Positions 1 to 12,190 of a DNA stretch of 58,358 bases are shown piece after piece. The DNA is from Thoreauomyces humboldtii (taxonomy: Eukaryota > Chytridiomycota > Chytridiomycetes > Spizellomycetales > Powellomycetaceae): contig JADGJA010000046.1 in the NCBI GenBank assembly GCA_027596035.1, positions 1 through 58,358 of the forward strand, read 5' to 3'. The notes under the pieces are model-generated. The model did no database searches, had not been told where the DNA came from, and was given only the letters and a program-made list of their open reading frames with translations. The translations under genes were made by a program, and so were the position numbers. Numbering within the stretch: position 1 is the stretch's first letter; each line of letters begins with the position of its first letter.

Positions 1-464
1 GTGTTTGTTGTGGACCCCAGAGCTGCGGAATTCTGAGACAGGGTTCCCGTCGTCCACGTTTCCCTTCTCTCCTCGCTGTTCCTTCCTTACTTTCTCCGCC
101 TAGTGCTGCTGCTTCTCTTCTCCCCCTCCGCGCCCTTGTATCAAAGAGTCCATTTCCCTTTCTCCTGCCCCATATCCCATCGTTCGTACGTTCCCTGCAT
201 AGTGTTAACCGCGCGGTGATTCTGCTTTCTTCTGTTTCCTCCTCGTGTCAACTTGAAAAAAGTGCTGCTCCGACCGTTCCGGCCATTCCCCGCTCAGCCA
301 GCGCACGTCCACGACCCTCCGCTCGTCTCCATTATCTCGTTAGTGTTCCTTTCACATCTCACGCCTCGACCATCTTCCACGTCGCTTCTGCGCACCTAGA
401 CGGGGATCGACTGCTCCACAGCGCTTTCGATATTCGTCATATCCCGAGTGGCAGATCCCTCGAC
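1..464. other. 5' leader and promoter of the Zn2Cys6 gene
   Basis: The reading frame of the downstream regulator is open back to about 216, but the first in-frame ATG is at 465, so this stretch is treated as promoter and 5' untranslated leader. It is rich in C and T (for example 61-180), as is common just upstream of fungal start codons. No other gene is seen. Confidence 0.5.
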
Positions 465-2712
465 ATGCTGACCGCTGAGCAAAGTCCACCCACTGCTCAC
501 TCAGAAGCCAGCTCGACGGAAGCTCTGTTTGCCCCAACATCGTCTTCGCGGGGTCGCTCGCAATCCCTCCAACAGGCAGCCGCACTCGTCGCCTCCCATC
601 AACGGCAACTCCAGCAGCCACCCCCATCCTCAACTGCTTCCCAACCGACCGCCGACCTCCCTCTCGGCGAAAGCGGTGCCCGCATGTCTCACCTCGACCA
701 ACTCCAGCGTCTCCAGGACATACACCGCTCCCTCCCTCTGCCGACACCAGCCCACTCTCCCACAACCGCCATCGCCAGTCCAACGAACGAGGCGGACACG
801 TCTCATCTGGGAAAGGACAATCCAAGGAAGCGCAACCAGGTCAAGCGAGCATGCGTGAACTGCCAGAAGGCTTGCAAGAAGTGCGACAATGGGAGACCCT
901 GCTCCAGGTGCATCAAGTTTGGCCTGGAGACGAGCTGCGAGGACAGTCAGAGGAAGGAGAGGCAACGCGTTGGAGTCAAGCGTGGCCAGTACAAGGGTGA
1001 GTGTTCGATAGTCTGTCCCGATACGAGCTCCTCGTTGGTGCGCTCAGAAGAACCTGCAAAGCGAAATGCTGAGGGGCCTTATGCGCAGCAATTTGTCAGC
1101 CATACTCAAGTGAACTCTCTTTTCCCCAGCAGGAAGGGAAGATTCTGCGGACAGTGCTTCCGAAGAAGCCGGAGGGAAGGGGTTCAACGCCGCGGCATGG
1201 ACGAAGCTCGATATCCTTTCACGTCTTTGTCACAGCGTCCTCATGCACAATCGGGACGGACCCGACGAGGAGGCTCCTGCAACGGATAGTTCTGCCGAAG
1301 ATCCCGAAATACTCGCCGCAAAGTCCCTCTCCATCATTGCCAATCGTTCGCGTGGGGTATCAGAGGACGAGCTTATGTTCCCTGCATCACCCGACGCATC
1401 CCCGGATCCGGATCACTACGAGTATGATCATCAAAGCTTTGACCATCTCGACCTTGTGTCGGAGGCTGGTGGAAGGCTGAAAGCTGCGTTGGCTGTCATC
1501 ACGTTGAATGGTCTTGCAGCCACCCCTTTGGCGGGACCCGGTTTGTACAGCCCGCTTTATCCTCTCGGATCGTACTCGGGCAGTACTCCATATGCGAAAG
1601 GCACGATCGGAGGTGACACCACGCCGCTCGCTGGTGCCGAGAAGGGGCAGTCCGTCGGCCGTTACGGACCATTTACGTTCAGTAATTTTGTGGCTGCACC
1701 TCCCACCGCACCATCCGCACCACAAGCTCGAGCGCCTAACCCGCTAGACGACTTTGCAGCGATCTCGGATACCGTTCGGCGGATGGAGAGCGAAGCCAAT
1801 GCTCGATCTAAGAAGCGCAAGGCACCGTCGGCACTTGGCTCCGTTCGAAACACCCCGCACCCACGTCTTTCCATCTACCAGCCTGCCTCGAGCGTCATCA
1901 AACGCACGCGACTTCCTTCCATTGGTGGCCCTATCACCCCCGCTCCAACCCGAGGCCCCACTCCGTCCGACACACCAGGACAGACTCCCGACGCGACCCC
2001 ATCGCAAACTCCGTCGCAAACACCACTCAAGTCGGTCCCCTCGCGACACTTGTCGGCGCCGAAGCAACCCTCAGGTCGAACGAAAACGAAGTCGGGCATA
2101 ATCCCCACGATACCGATGGATATGGCCGTTCCGGTCAACATATACGGATCTTCTGGAGATCTGTATCAGGACACGTTCTCCTACACTCTGCCAGCCGATC
2201 AACGACTTCCGAACTTCAGTCAGTTTGACGCCCTCGGATCGGCACCTCCAATCTACAATCCCAGCAATTCGTACGAGAACTCGTCTCCTTTCTCGACGAG
2301 CGGCAGCACTGGACAAGAGTCCACGTTTGTTCATCCAGGCATGAACATGGGATCAGGCGCATCGTCTTCCAACCCTTACGCTACCGGCAGTGCCTACCAG
2401 CATCTCCAACAGCAGGACTTTTCGGCCTTCTCCCCCGAAGCGTCAGTCTACACCACCTTCGCGCAACAGCAGCAGCAGCAGATTCCGAGGAAATCGTCCA
2501 TGCAGGAACTCCTGAATGCGCCTTTGGAAGACTACCCTTCGTACGCGGCCGCCACTCACGGAGTCGGCAACGTTCCGTCGCAGCAGCCGCAGATGGGGCT
2601 TCAGGACGTCAACAACTCGGATCACACACTCTACGGCGCCGCTCAGGCGGCAGAGTTCGGCGAAGTTGACGTTTTCGAGTCGGACAGGGCCGGACTTCTC
2701 GACCTGATTTGA
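465..2712 (+). CDS. Zn(II)2Cys6 fungal transcription factor
   Basis: Two exons, 465-996 and 1133-2712, give 703 aa. The intron has donor GTGAGT and acceptor CAG, and joins KRGQYK to GREDS in frame. The binuclear zinc cluster has cysteines at about 130, 133, 140, 147, 150 and 159 in the C-x2-C-x6-C-x6-C-x2-C-x8-C pattern, with one extra Cys at 137. A basic KRGQYKG linker follows, as in the common 'KRACxxC...KRGPYK' subfamily of fungal regulators. The N-terminus is Ser/Pro/Gln rich. The C-terminal half is low in complexity, with TPSQTP-type repeats around 1960-2030 and a glutamine run near 2465. It should bind DNA in the nucleus, but its targets cannot be read from sequence. It is convergent with HEM14, 247 bp away. 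Confidence 0.9.
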
Positions 2713-2959
2713 ATGTCGGCCCGTCCCTTCCTCTCAAATTGTATATACCAATAACCCCCCACGTTCCCGTACCCTTTTCTTGTTTACCCGTTCTCTTCCC
2801 TTGCTTTACGTCCCTTTACGTTATTTATTTTCGCTTTGCCCTTTTCCCGGTAACTCTACCTTCGAAGTTTGGTGCGTCCGTTGATGTGGTCATCCATTCC
2901 TCTCCCCTTCACAATTTTTGTCAATAAAAAAACTTGCCCTTGCAAGCATTCGTAGTCTA

Positions 2960-4700
2960 CTACTGCTCCTGGACCACGCGCTCCAATCCAGTGACATCCC
3001 TCCCATCCACCAAGGCCCGCACCAAGTCCCTAGCCCCCTTGATGCAATCGTTGACGCCAACGCCCAGATAACTAGCACCCACGACCGACAGCCTTCCCCT
3101 CGCCACACCCTCCTCGATGGCGGCATGGATCTCCACCAACCCCTCCCGATGACCGACGACGTACTGAGGTATGCAATCCCTGTGGATCGCCACGTGGGAA
3201 TGCACCAACTCGGCCGTGACGCCCACGTGCGTCCTGACGGCCTCCAGAGCCAACGTCCTCGCCTTGTCCTCCGTCAGGCGGTCCACGCCGCCGTCGAGGA
3301 GGGAGAACCGATGTCCCCCCAACATGACGGTCATGCGGGTCAGGGACCCAGAGTCCTGGTCCGGCATGGCGCACGAGTCGAGCACGCAACCCAGGATCGC
3401 GGTCGGTTCGGTCAGAGGGATCAGGTACCCGAAGCCGTCCATCTTGGGATGCACGGTCGATGGTGTGCCTCGGAAGGCGAGGTTGATGGTGGCGACCGTC
3501 ACGGTGGGGATGGATGCGAGGTGGGTTGTGAGGACGGGGAGGGTTGGGGGAAGGAGGGAGTGGAGGGTGCAGGATGGGAGTGCGCTGATGATGTGGGTTG
3601 CGCGGAGAGGTGAGTCTGGAGACTCTGAGAGGGTGACCTGGGGAGTGAGCGTGAAGTCAGTTCAAGATGCTACCACTGGCACCGAAAACGAAAGAAGATG
3701 ATGTGAGATGTAGTGATAGAATCCATACCTCACAGGTGTCTTCACCGAACTCTATCCCCTCCACCGTGCCTCTGACCAACTCGACGTTCTCTTTTGTCTC
3801 GAGATCCCGATGAATGGCTTCCGTAAGCGTCTGCATGCCGTCCTTGAAGGAGAAGATGCTGGCCTTTGTCTGCACGTCCCTCACGAAGTCATCCCTGGCT
3901 CTGTCTCCACTCTCCCTGCCCCTCCGGACGGCCGTCTCTCCAGGCACGGGCGCGGGGGAAGGAACGGGACTCACAGCTGCCGTAGGAGGAGCCAAGATGC
4001 CCCTCGCCACGCTCCCGTGCTTTCCCTCCGCGTCCCACAGGAACGGCATGGCGCTCCGGACGCTCAGCCTCCTGGCGTCTCCCGCGTAGATGCCGTGCAG
4101 GACCGCAGACACCAGGTCGTCCGCCATCCGTTTGCTGAACCGTCTCGACACGAACGAGTGGATGGACTCGTCGGCCAAGGATTTTGGACGTGGAGGGACA
4201 AAGGGTTCTCGGAGAAGGGTGGACAACAGACCCTTGAGGATCGGAGATCGCTTTCGCCAGGGAAGGAGGAGGTCGAATGGAGATGTGGGAAGGTGATGAA
4301 GGGTCGACGCCTTGTATATGTAACGGTTGATGGCGGCTGGAGAAGTTTTCGAAGTCGTAATCAAGGACGATTGAAGGTTCAATTGGTAGATCTGTGGCGA
4401 GGTTGCCCCATGGTTCACCGGTCAGCCAAGCACTCCTTGCGCATCCGAGGCGCTTCCCCTTGGGGTGCGCACCATGTCCAAGGTAGCTTTTCCTGGTTCT
4501 CCGACCGGTCGCAAAGTCCTTGGTCCCAGCTCGAAGACCTGACCGGTCTGGTGTCGGGTGTGAACCCATCCCCCCATGCGACTCTGCTTCTCGACGAGGG
4601 TGATGCGGGTAGTGGAGGGTGCGAGACGCGACAGGAACCATGCGGTTGCGAGTCCCGTGATGCCACCGCCCAGCACCAGGTAGCTCTTTGCCTTGGCCAT
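2960..4700 (-). CDS. HEM14: Protoporphyrinogen oxidase (haem biosynthesis)
   Basis: Exons, in transcript order, are 4700-4473, 4391-3729 and 3637-2960; introns are 81 and 91 nt. The product is 522 aa, close to yeast HEM14. It is an FAD enzyme that oxidises protoporphyrinogen IX to protoporphyrin IX on the mitochondrial inner membrane. The N-terminus carries the dinucleotide motif GGGITGLATAWFLSR, then SRMGGWV and FELGPRTLRP, all family signatures. Exon 2 continues SPAAINRYIY and LPTSPF. An in-frame TGA at 4422-4424 falls inside intron 1, so it is not a defect. A Pro/Ala-rich stretch after GSVARGIL looks like a low-complexity insertion. The start lies only about nine residues before the FAD motif, so no classical presequence is visible. 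Confidence 0.93.
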
Positions 4701-5558
4701 TTCCGAGGTCCCTGTATACAGTAGGTTCTTCCGACGGACGGGCGATGATGACAGCGCTAAATTTAGGAATCAAGGAGCACAGCCACCCGGCCAGAGTTGA
4801 GGAAGCAACAAAAAAAAAAGAAAGAGGAGCAGCTGTGCCACGTTGTCTTGATCGGGCTGTGCCACATTCCTCAGATGCTATATAAACCGGCCCGTTTGCC
4901 ATCTCCCTCAGGATTTCTCTTCATCCGGCCTGACGTGCAATCATTACAACGAATTGATAACTCGCCTTTTACTAGCTATCACCGTGATCGCACGTTGCTC
5001 AAATGGCCTTGCATCTCTTTTTGTGACTATCCTCAACGAGGAACTCTTTGAAATCCTAAGATGAAACATGACCTCCCGTGTGGTCTTTTTCCGTTTGTAG
5101 CGTTGCTGCAGCACATGCACGGTTTTCCTTGTTGAAATTGCCTCCGAGCCCTTGGTGGATCGCCATGGTTTTAATGGTCGCGTTGCGAACTGTTTGTTTG
5201 CGGTCAATCATGTGGTGATGAAGGCACTATTCTGTCAATCATCTGGTTGATCAAGGCGAAACAGCGAAGGAATCGGTGGTTTGTCTGGACGTCGGGAGTG
5301 CATCTTGCAAGGTCTCGAGCGGCTACTTGGTCAACCACCCATTCAAGCATGCAACTCCCGCGGGCAGCAGCGTTATATCTACTACGTTCGTCGTTTGGAC
5401 ATGGGAATCTTACATCGCTACCTCTACGCATCCCCCCGCCGCGATTTCTCACACGCCAACCGGTATTGACGAGACAACCCTGGGAATGCAGGCGCTCGTA
5501 CGCTTCTCAAGTATCCCCGTGTGGCAAAGCGCCTACGCCAGCTGGAACGGAATCTGAC

Positions 5559-5592
5559 AACTATGAAGAGCAAATAACTATGAAGAGCAAAT
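5559..5592 (+). repeat. Perfect 17-bp tandem duplication
   Basis: The unit AACTATGAAGAGCAAAT occurs twice head to tail with no mismatch. This looks like a recent slippage or end-joining duplication in non-coding sequence. Confidence 0.9.
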
Positions 5593-6262
5593 CTTGATGG
5601 TGCCGCGGCGAGAGAGGGTTCAGCAAAGAGATAAGCAAAGGCCATGTCTACTCGTAGATGCTCTTTGTTCGAGGCCTTTTGTCTAAACTTTCCCGTCGGC
5701 ATGCAGTGTGCGCGGAATAAGGCAGCGCCGCCCTTCTTGCTAGTCATGATCATGCGGGCAGACTGAGTCACTCCTCTCCGCCTGAACCGCTGCCGTCGAG
5801 CTTCGCATGCACGCGTACATGTACGGCCAGACGTACCTGCCAACGTCACGTCGGTTTCCAGGATTCTTTAGCTCGCGACTTTTATGCCCCTCCCCCTCAC
5901 TTTCACCAGACCAGTCATCCCACATTCCTTCTGCCATCGCCAACCGCAGCAGCCCATGTCCATGACCCAGTCGGCAAAGGGCGAGATTCCTCCTTCTGGG
6001 CGGTAGAAAATGACTCATCGGAGAGTTTCCTTGGCCGGAAGCTGCCGCAAGCAAAAGTGTGTTCGTGACTTCGTGTTCACCTCCTCCTGAAGGACCTGAT
6101 TTGACGTCATGTCATGCATGCCTGCAGATCATTTTCCTTCCACTCTCTCTTCGCGTTCACGTGGGCTGGCTGTTCTTGGGGGGCTGCTGTTCTCTCCCTT
6201 TTGCGTGCTCATATATAGATAGTACTGCATCATACAGTGGATCGTGTCCCGTTCTCTCCGCA

Positions 6263-6284
6263 ACACACACACACACACACACAC
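6263..6284 (+). repeat. (AC)11 microsatellite upstream of NTE1
   Basis: Eleven uninterrupted AC units lie about 100 bp before the NTE1 start codon. A run of the same length and similar distance from an ATG occurs at 31987-32008. Confidence 0.9.
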
Positions 6285-6384
6285 CCACAGGCTCCTGGCA
6301 TCTTCCCCACGCCTGTCAGGATACCTACTGTACCTACTGTATCACCGGCCATCGTGGACACCAGGCTCTCGCTCGCAACCCCCA

Positions 6385-9300
6385 ATGGACTCCGTCGTGG
6401 AGGCCGCCGTCGACATGTCCTCCGCCATCTTGACCGCAACGGCATCCGTCGTTCAACCCCTCCTGGCCACGGCAACAGCAGCGAATCCGAGTACTAGCAC
6501 CGTTCTGGAGAGCGCTTCCACAGCCATCGCCACCTCGACAACCGCCACCACCACATCAACGCTCTACCTGAGCTTCCTGCCTGCTTCCATCCTGCTCGCT
6601 CTCAAGTCCGTACTCAGCTCCCCATATCACTTCCTGGGCTACCTCTCGCATTCGGTCACCGCGACCGTCACTTTCAACTACTGGTCGCTCCTCCTCCTCG
6701 TCGCCTTGCTGATCCTCGTCGGCTACCTGATCCTTCGGTATCGCGTCCTCACCACCTACTCCCGTCTCCCGCCACCGACTCCCACCCCAAAGAGCCTCGG
6801 AGTTCCCTTCGATCTTCACCCCGACACAGCCTTCCACGATGAACAGGATCGCGGAAACTATCCTGACGAGCTCATGGGCGCGTTCCTTTCCTCCATCAAG
6901 ATATTCGGCTACCTCGACCGACCCGTCTTCCACGAGCTGGCCAGGCACCTCAAGACTCGCAAGCTGAAGGCCGGCGAGATCCTCTTTCGCTCCGAGGATG
7001 ACGTCCGGGACTTTTTCGTGGTCGTGGACGGAACCATCCAGGTCTTTGTCAAGAGCGCAGAAGAAAAGGATTCCGAACTCTTCCATGAAGGCCCTGACAG
7101 CGAGGACTCGGGCGAGGAGTCGGTCGGTCAGGAATGGGCCGGCCACCATCTCTTGAACGAGGTCCGCGCTGGCGGAACGGTGTCGAGTCTCTTCAACATT
7201 CTCTCCGTCTTTACGGAAAAGATGGCGGATCCACTGTCGGCCACGTCGCAAAAGCGAGAAACGCCTTCCGACACTGGATATCAAGATGTCTTTCCGAATC
7301 TGCAGCGAGGAGAATCCCCGTCGGGGTCTCCACCCGTGCATCCGCAGCGCTCCGGTATGGGCGAGTCGCCGGTTGATCCCGTGCATCTGACCGAACCATC
7401 CGGGTTCAATTTCAACGTGCCCCATACCTCCCAGCATCGAGACTCGGCAGCTTCGGGTGGTTTCATGGGAGAGCTGCCTCGACCGAAGCTCCCACGCATC
7501 TTCACTAGCAGCACCCCGCGCCTTCATCCCAACATTGCCGTTCGTGCTGCCAAGGACACGACCCTGGCTGTCATCCCCGCCGAAGCCTTTCAACAACTCA
7601 CGGAAAAGTTTCCGAAGGCTGCCGCGCACATGGTGCAAGTTATCCTCACCCGTTTCCAGCGGGTCACGTTCATGACTCTGTACAGATATCTAGGGCTTTC
7701 CAAAGAGCTTTTGAAGATCGAGAAACGCGTCAATGAGATCGCGGGCTTTGGTCTTCCCGAAAACCTGCTGAGTCTCGCCGACTTTCAACGATTGCGGTCG
7801 AGAGCTAATACTGTTCGTGGCATCGCGGATGGAAATCTATCGGACGCTGCCATGCGTCCTTCGCTCGGCAACCGAAGAGACAGTAGAAAGGGTCACAACA
7901 TTAGTGGAGACCATCAATACTTGCAACCCTCGTTCCGGCAGCGTCGCTCTTCCAAACCAAAAACCCCAAATTGGAACGCGGACAACTACGAGGGCGATGG
8001 CGAAGACTCTGATACGGAGAGAATGAGGTTGGATGGTAATCTTTCACCTCGTAGTCCGGCGCCACCACTCTCCAAGCCAAGGAAGAGCGACCCGAAAGGC
8101 CATCTCCTCGACACTAACTACGACGACTTCGAGCTCAAGGAGTCTATATTCAACTGCATTGCTCAGATCGTCGGCATGGTGCCACGAGAGGACGGATATG
8201 GAGGCGGTCACGCTTCCGCCGCCCCGTCGTCGGCGGGAGTTTCACCCATGAACTCGCATCGCGGATCCGCGACGACCCTCGGTGGGTTCCTATCCCGCAA
8301 TCGGTCCTACATGGATGGTCAACGCGCAGCAGTTCAGTCCAGCACGAGCGACTTTGACGATACTGCTTCCTCGTCATCTCGCGTCTCGGTCGTCAGCTCG
8401 GCTACCAGCGACACTGGGAGCTCGGATCTTCATCTCATGTTCTTTGAACGTGGATCGACGCTCATCAAAGAGGGCGAGCGGAACTCGGGACTCTACTTTG
8501 TTATTGACGGGATACTCGAGGCCTCAGTTCGGACGAACGTCGATCCTTTCCTGAGTTCGGCTCAGCAGATGAAGGGTGACCCTGAGGAGTATGAAGCTCA
8601 GACCAAGGGATCTCACCGAAGGAGTCTGTTTCTAATTAAGCCCGGCGGTCTAGCCGGATACGTGGCAGCAGTGACTGGTGAGTACTCCCCGTTTCAGGGC
8701 ATTCAGAGATGGGTCACTGATTACTGGGTCATGCAGGATACATCTCCTTCGTCAGCATTCGTGCCAAAACGGACGTCTACGTCGGCTTCTTGCCCAAGGC
8801 GGTTCTCGATCGCTACATCGAACGTCATCCTAGCGTCCTTCTTTCCCTTGCTAAACGTCTTATATCCCAACTCTCCCCTCTCGTGTTCCACATCGACGCC
8901 GCTCTCGGCTGGGACCAAGCCAACGCCGGACAGATTTTATGCCGCGAAGGCGACCCCTCTGACTGCATCTATATTGTCTTGAATGGCCGACTTCGAAGCA
9001 TCGTCGAACGAGCAAAGGAGAACGACCAGCCTTCGTTCGAAATCCTGGCAGAATACGGACAGGGTGAATCCGTCGGCGAAATGGAAGTTCTGACCGACGG
9101 ACCGCGACCAGCTACGATCCACGCCATCCGAGACACCGAGATCGCCGTCATGCCGAAGACGTTCTTCAACGCCCTCGCACTCCGTCACCCGGAGATCACC
9201 ATCGCCATTTCGCGCATCATCGCTGCGAGATCCCGGAGATCCATCAAAAAGGGCGGAAACGACTTCCCTCAACCCTCTTGGGATCCCCCGCGTTCCGTGT

Positions 9301-11128
9301 CTTCCGCAAAGAACATGGTGAATGTGAACATGCGTACCGTAGCAATTCTTCCCGTTAACGCCCTCGTGCCTGTGGCGGACTTTGCCAGAGAGCTCACCAA
9401 TGCCATGCAACTCGTCGGCGCTTCCGTGTCGGTGTTGAACAACGGGAGCGTCATGAATACCCTGGGAAAGCATGCCTTCAGCAGGATAGGCAAGCTCAAA
9501 CTCATGAGCTGGCTGGCCGACCAGGAGGAGAGTCATCGGATGGTCATCTACGTTGCCGACGGAGGTGTCAACTCTCCCTGGACCCAGCGATGTGTGCGGC
9601 AGGTATGGTCTGGCGTGTCAGTACATGTTGCCTGATTGTGCTCCATGCTAACCCCGCTCTATGTTGAATGATTTTAGGCAGATTGCATCTTCCTTGTCGG
9701 TCTGGGCGACGAGTCCCCCGAGATTGGCGAGTTTGAGCGTCTCCTCCTTGGCATGAAGACGACGGCGCGGAAGGAGCTTGTTCTCGTCCACAGTCATCGA
9801 TACTGCGTCACGGGATCGACGGCTCAGTGGCTGAAGAACCGAGCGTGGATTCACGCCCACCATCACGTCCAGATGCAGCTCAGCGCTCCTCGAATGCTTG
9901 CCGCCGCCACGCGGGTCAACACACTCAGCAACCTGAAGAGTCATTTCGCGGTCAGCATGCCGAGGGACTCTGGAACTCCCGGCGCAACGGTGGATCCGGT
10001 AGGAAACCAGCACATGGAGTCTGGGAAGTCGACCCTCCATCTCCACACCGGCATCCGATCCGATTTCGCTAGACTCGCCAGACGACTCCTTTCGCGGTCC
10101 ATCGGTCTGGTGCTCGGGGGAGGTGGTGCTAGAGGCGTGTCGCACATCGGAGTCATCCGTGCTCTGGAGGAGGCCGGCGTCCCCATCGATATGGTCGGCG
10201 GTACGAGCATCGGGAGCTTTGTCGGTGGTCTGTACGCGAGAGACAACGACCATGTCAGCGTGTATGGACGTGCCAAGATGTTCGCTGGAAGAGTTGTTTC
10301 CAAGTGGAGGCAGATTCTGGATCTCACCTATCCCGTCACCGCCATGTTCACGGGACATGAGTTCAACAGGAGCATATGGAAGGTAAACCAAGAAAGTCTA
10401 TATGTGGATTGGGATTAACCCAAAGATATATAACGCTCATTACGCTCACACGCCCATCCCGTATTCAGTGCTTCAAGGAGACTCAAATCGAGGACTGTTG
10501 GCTTCCATATTTTGCCGTCACAACCAACATCACGTGGTCTCGGATGGAGGTACATCAGACCGGTTACATGTGGCGATACATCCGAGCGTCCATGTCACTT
10601 TCAGGGTATCTCCCACCCCTCTGCGACAAGGGATCCATGCTCCTCGACGGAGGATACCTCAACAACCTCCCGGCCGACATCATGAGAGCCCAGGGAGCCC
10701 AGACCATCATCGCGGTGGACGTCGGGTCCGTGGACGACACGTCCCCCGTCATGTACGGGGACAGTCTCAGCGGATGGTGGGCCCTCATGCAACGTTACGT
10801 CCCTTTCTTCGGAACCTACGTCACGAACAAGTACGGTCGGATCCCCCTCATGGCCGACATCCAAAGTCGACTCACCTACGTCAGCTCGGTCAAGCAGCTC
10901 GAGGACGCCAAGGCCATCGAGGGCGTCTACTACCTCGCCCCCGACGTGCAAAAGTACGGGACGCTGGAGTTTGACAAGTTCACCGAGGTCTTTGACGTCG
11001 GCTACGCTTACGGTCAGAGCATCGTGGCTGGCTGGAGGAAGGATGGAACCTTGAGGAAGAGGTTCGGCGTTCCGGACGTGGACGACGGGTCGGCGTGGGC
11101 GAGGCATGGAAGGAGAGCGAGCATATGA
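6385..11128 (+). CDS. NTE1: Lysophospholipase NTE1 (neuropathy target esterase homologue)
   Basis: Exons 6385-8677, 8737-9602, 9678-10382 and 10469-11128 give 1507 aa, in the usual NTE1 range. It deacylates phosphatidylcholine at the ER membrane. A membrane segment lies at about 99-119. Three cyclic-nucleotide-binding-like domains begin near 173, 683 and 820. The C-terminal patatin domain has GGGGARG at 1200, the nucleophile in GTSIG (Ser1230) and the DGG catalytic Asp (Asp1348). The flanking TGHEFNRSIWK and VTTNITWSRMEVH are near-invariant in the family. Introns are 59-86 nt, and all junctions keep the conserved frame. The ATG at 6385 is the first in this frame; the frame is open further upstream only through non-ATG codons. 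Confidence 0.97.
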
Positions 11129-11537
11129 TGACCCTCGGTAACTCCCAGAGCACCCCATGCCACGAAAAAGTCCCTCGAGACAATCAACCGACTTACATGT
11201 GCACACATACCCGAACGTCACCTCCGCCCACACCCATACCGCACGTATACATAAATTTACTGCAACTTTTAATTAACGTGGTCGGGTTCCTCCCAACAAC
11301 CGCTGTGCAAAGCTCTTCCAAAGCGATCGCCCCCCTCCAGTTCCTTCGCCGTTCGGTAGCGTGTTTGTCCCCAATATTTGTCCTCTCAGGTTTCCTGTGT
11401 TCCGCCACATCCTTCGCCTGATCTTCTGCACAGGGTTTCGCAGGCGGACCAGGAGATATTGTATTTTGCGTCGAAGGCTGAAGGGAAAGAAAGAAGGGTT
11501 CGAATGTTTTAGGTATATCGTATTTCGTCCACATCGC
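11129..11537. other. 3' convergent region NTE1/ATP15
   Basis: This is non-coding sequence between two convergent stop codons. It contains an A/T-rich patch with TTAATTAA near 11270 that could serve 3'-end formation. No further gene is seen. Confidence 0.5.
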
Positions 11538-11903
11538 TCAGATGCCGAGCTTGTTTCCAGCGGCGTCGATGACACGCTACAGCAGGGAAGGAACAACGGG
11601 TCAAGTTCAACCAAGAACCAGAGGCGGCGGCGGGTGGGCAGGAACTCACAGTCTCTCCCTGCTTTCCGTCCTTCCAGATCTGAACCTTGGCGAACTGCTC
11701 CTCGCGACGGAGGGCCTGGACCTTGGGTCCCTCCTTCAGGACGTTGCGGAGCACCTTTGCCGAGATGTTGGCGTACTGCAGGTAGCTGTGGCGGGGGAAG
11801 AGGGGATCGAGAGGAGTGGGTCAGACGATTCAGTTCAACCAGCGCCCGAGAACTCCTGAAAGGATACGTACGTCATGCCTGCCTCTCTCCAGTAAAAGCT
11901 CAT
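11538..11903 (-). CDS. ATP15: Mitochondrial F1-ATP synthase subunit epsilon
   Basis: Three tiny exons, 11903-11872, 11785-11650 and 11576-11538, give 68 aa, the expected size. The start MSFYWREAGMTY, then LQYANISAKVLRNVLK and the QALRREE segment, match the fungal epsilon subunit of the F1 central stalk. The second exon ends at KQGET and the last encodes RVIDAAGNKLGI. The first donor is read as GTACGT, which makes the junction ACC TAC and keeps GMTYLQYANIS; using GTATCC instead would break the frame. There is no cleavable presequence, as is typical of this subunit. It shares a 287-bp divergent promoter region with the coiled-coil gene that starts at 12191. Confidence 0.95.
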
Positions 11904-12190
11904 TGTGCTGAGTTTCTGTTGTGTGGGGGGGTCGGGATGCGTGGGAAAGGTCGTCGAGGAGGTAGGTTCGTCGACGAGCAATGGAGACCGGGGACCGAGG
12001 TGAAAAGTTGCTGGCATCGCAAGCCGACGAAACCCAAGCCACCCGACAGCGGACAGCGGACAGCGAGAGTCCGAGAGTCGAGGCGGGCGCCTCGTTATCC
12101 CTCACCTTCTGCACCCGTTCGATACAATCCTACAGCAGATATCATACCCGACGCAAGGAGACGGACGAGAGGGGATTCTTGGAAAGCGTC

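Larger units (their letters stand above)
4701..6384. other. Divergent intergenic region HEM14/NTE1
   Basis: No gene recognised. Open frames near 5247-5600 and 5740-6054 have no family resemblance and overlap in several frames. Visible elements are a TATA-like TATATAAA near 4880, a perfect 17-nt tandem duplication at 5559-5592, a CACGTG box at 6158-6163, a TATATAG stretch near 6213 and an (AC)11 run at 6263-6284. The last three sit 100-230 bp before the NTE1 start and probably belong to its promoter or leader. Confidence 0.5.

Noticed and set aside
4422..4424. In-frame TGA in HEM14, possibly selenocysteine or a nonsense mutation
   Set aside because: It lies in an 81-nt GT-AG intron; removing it restores the conserved link between the FAD domain and the SPAAINRYIY block.
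5247..5597. Overlapping frames in the HEM14/NTE1 gap
   Set aside because: Three overlapping phases are open at once, none with a domain; typical of GC-rich non-coding DNA.
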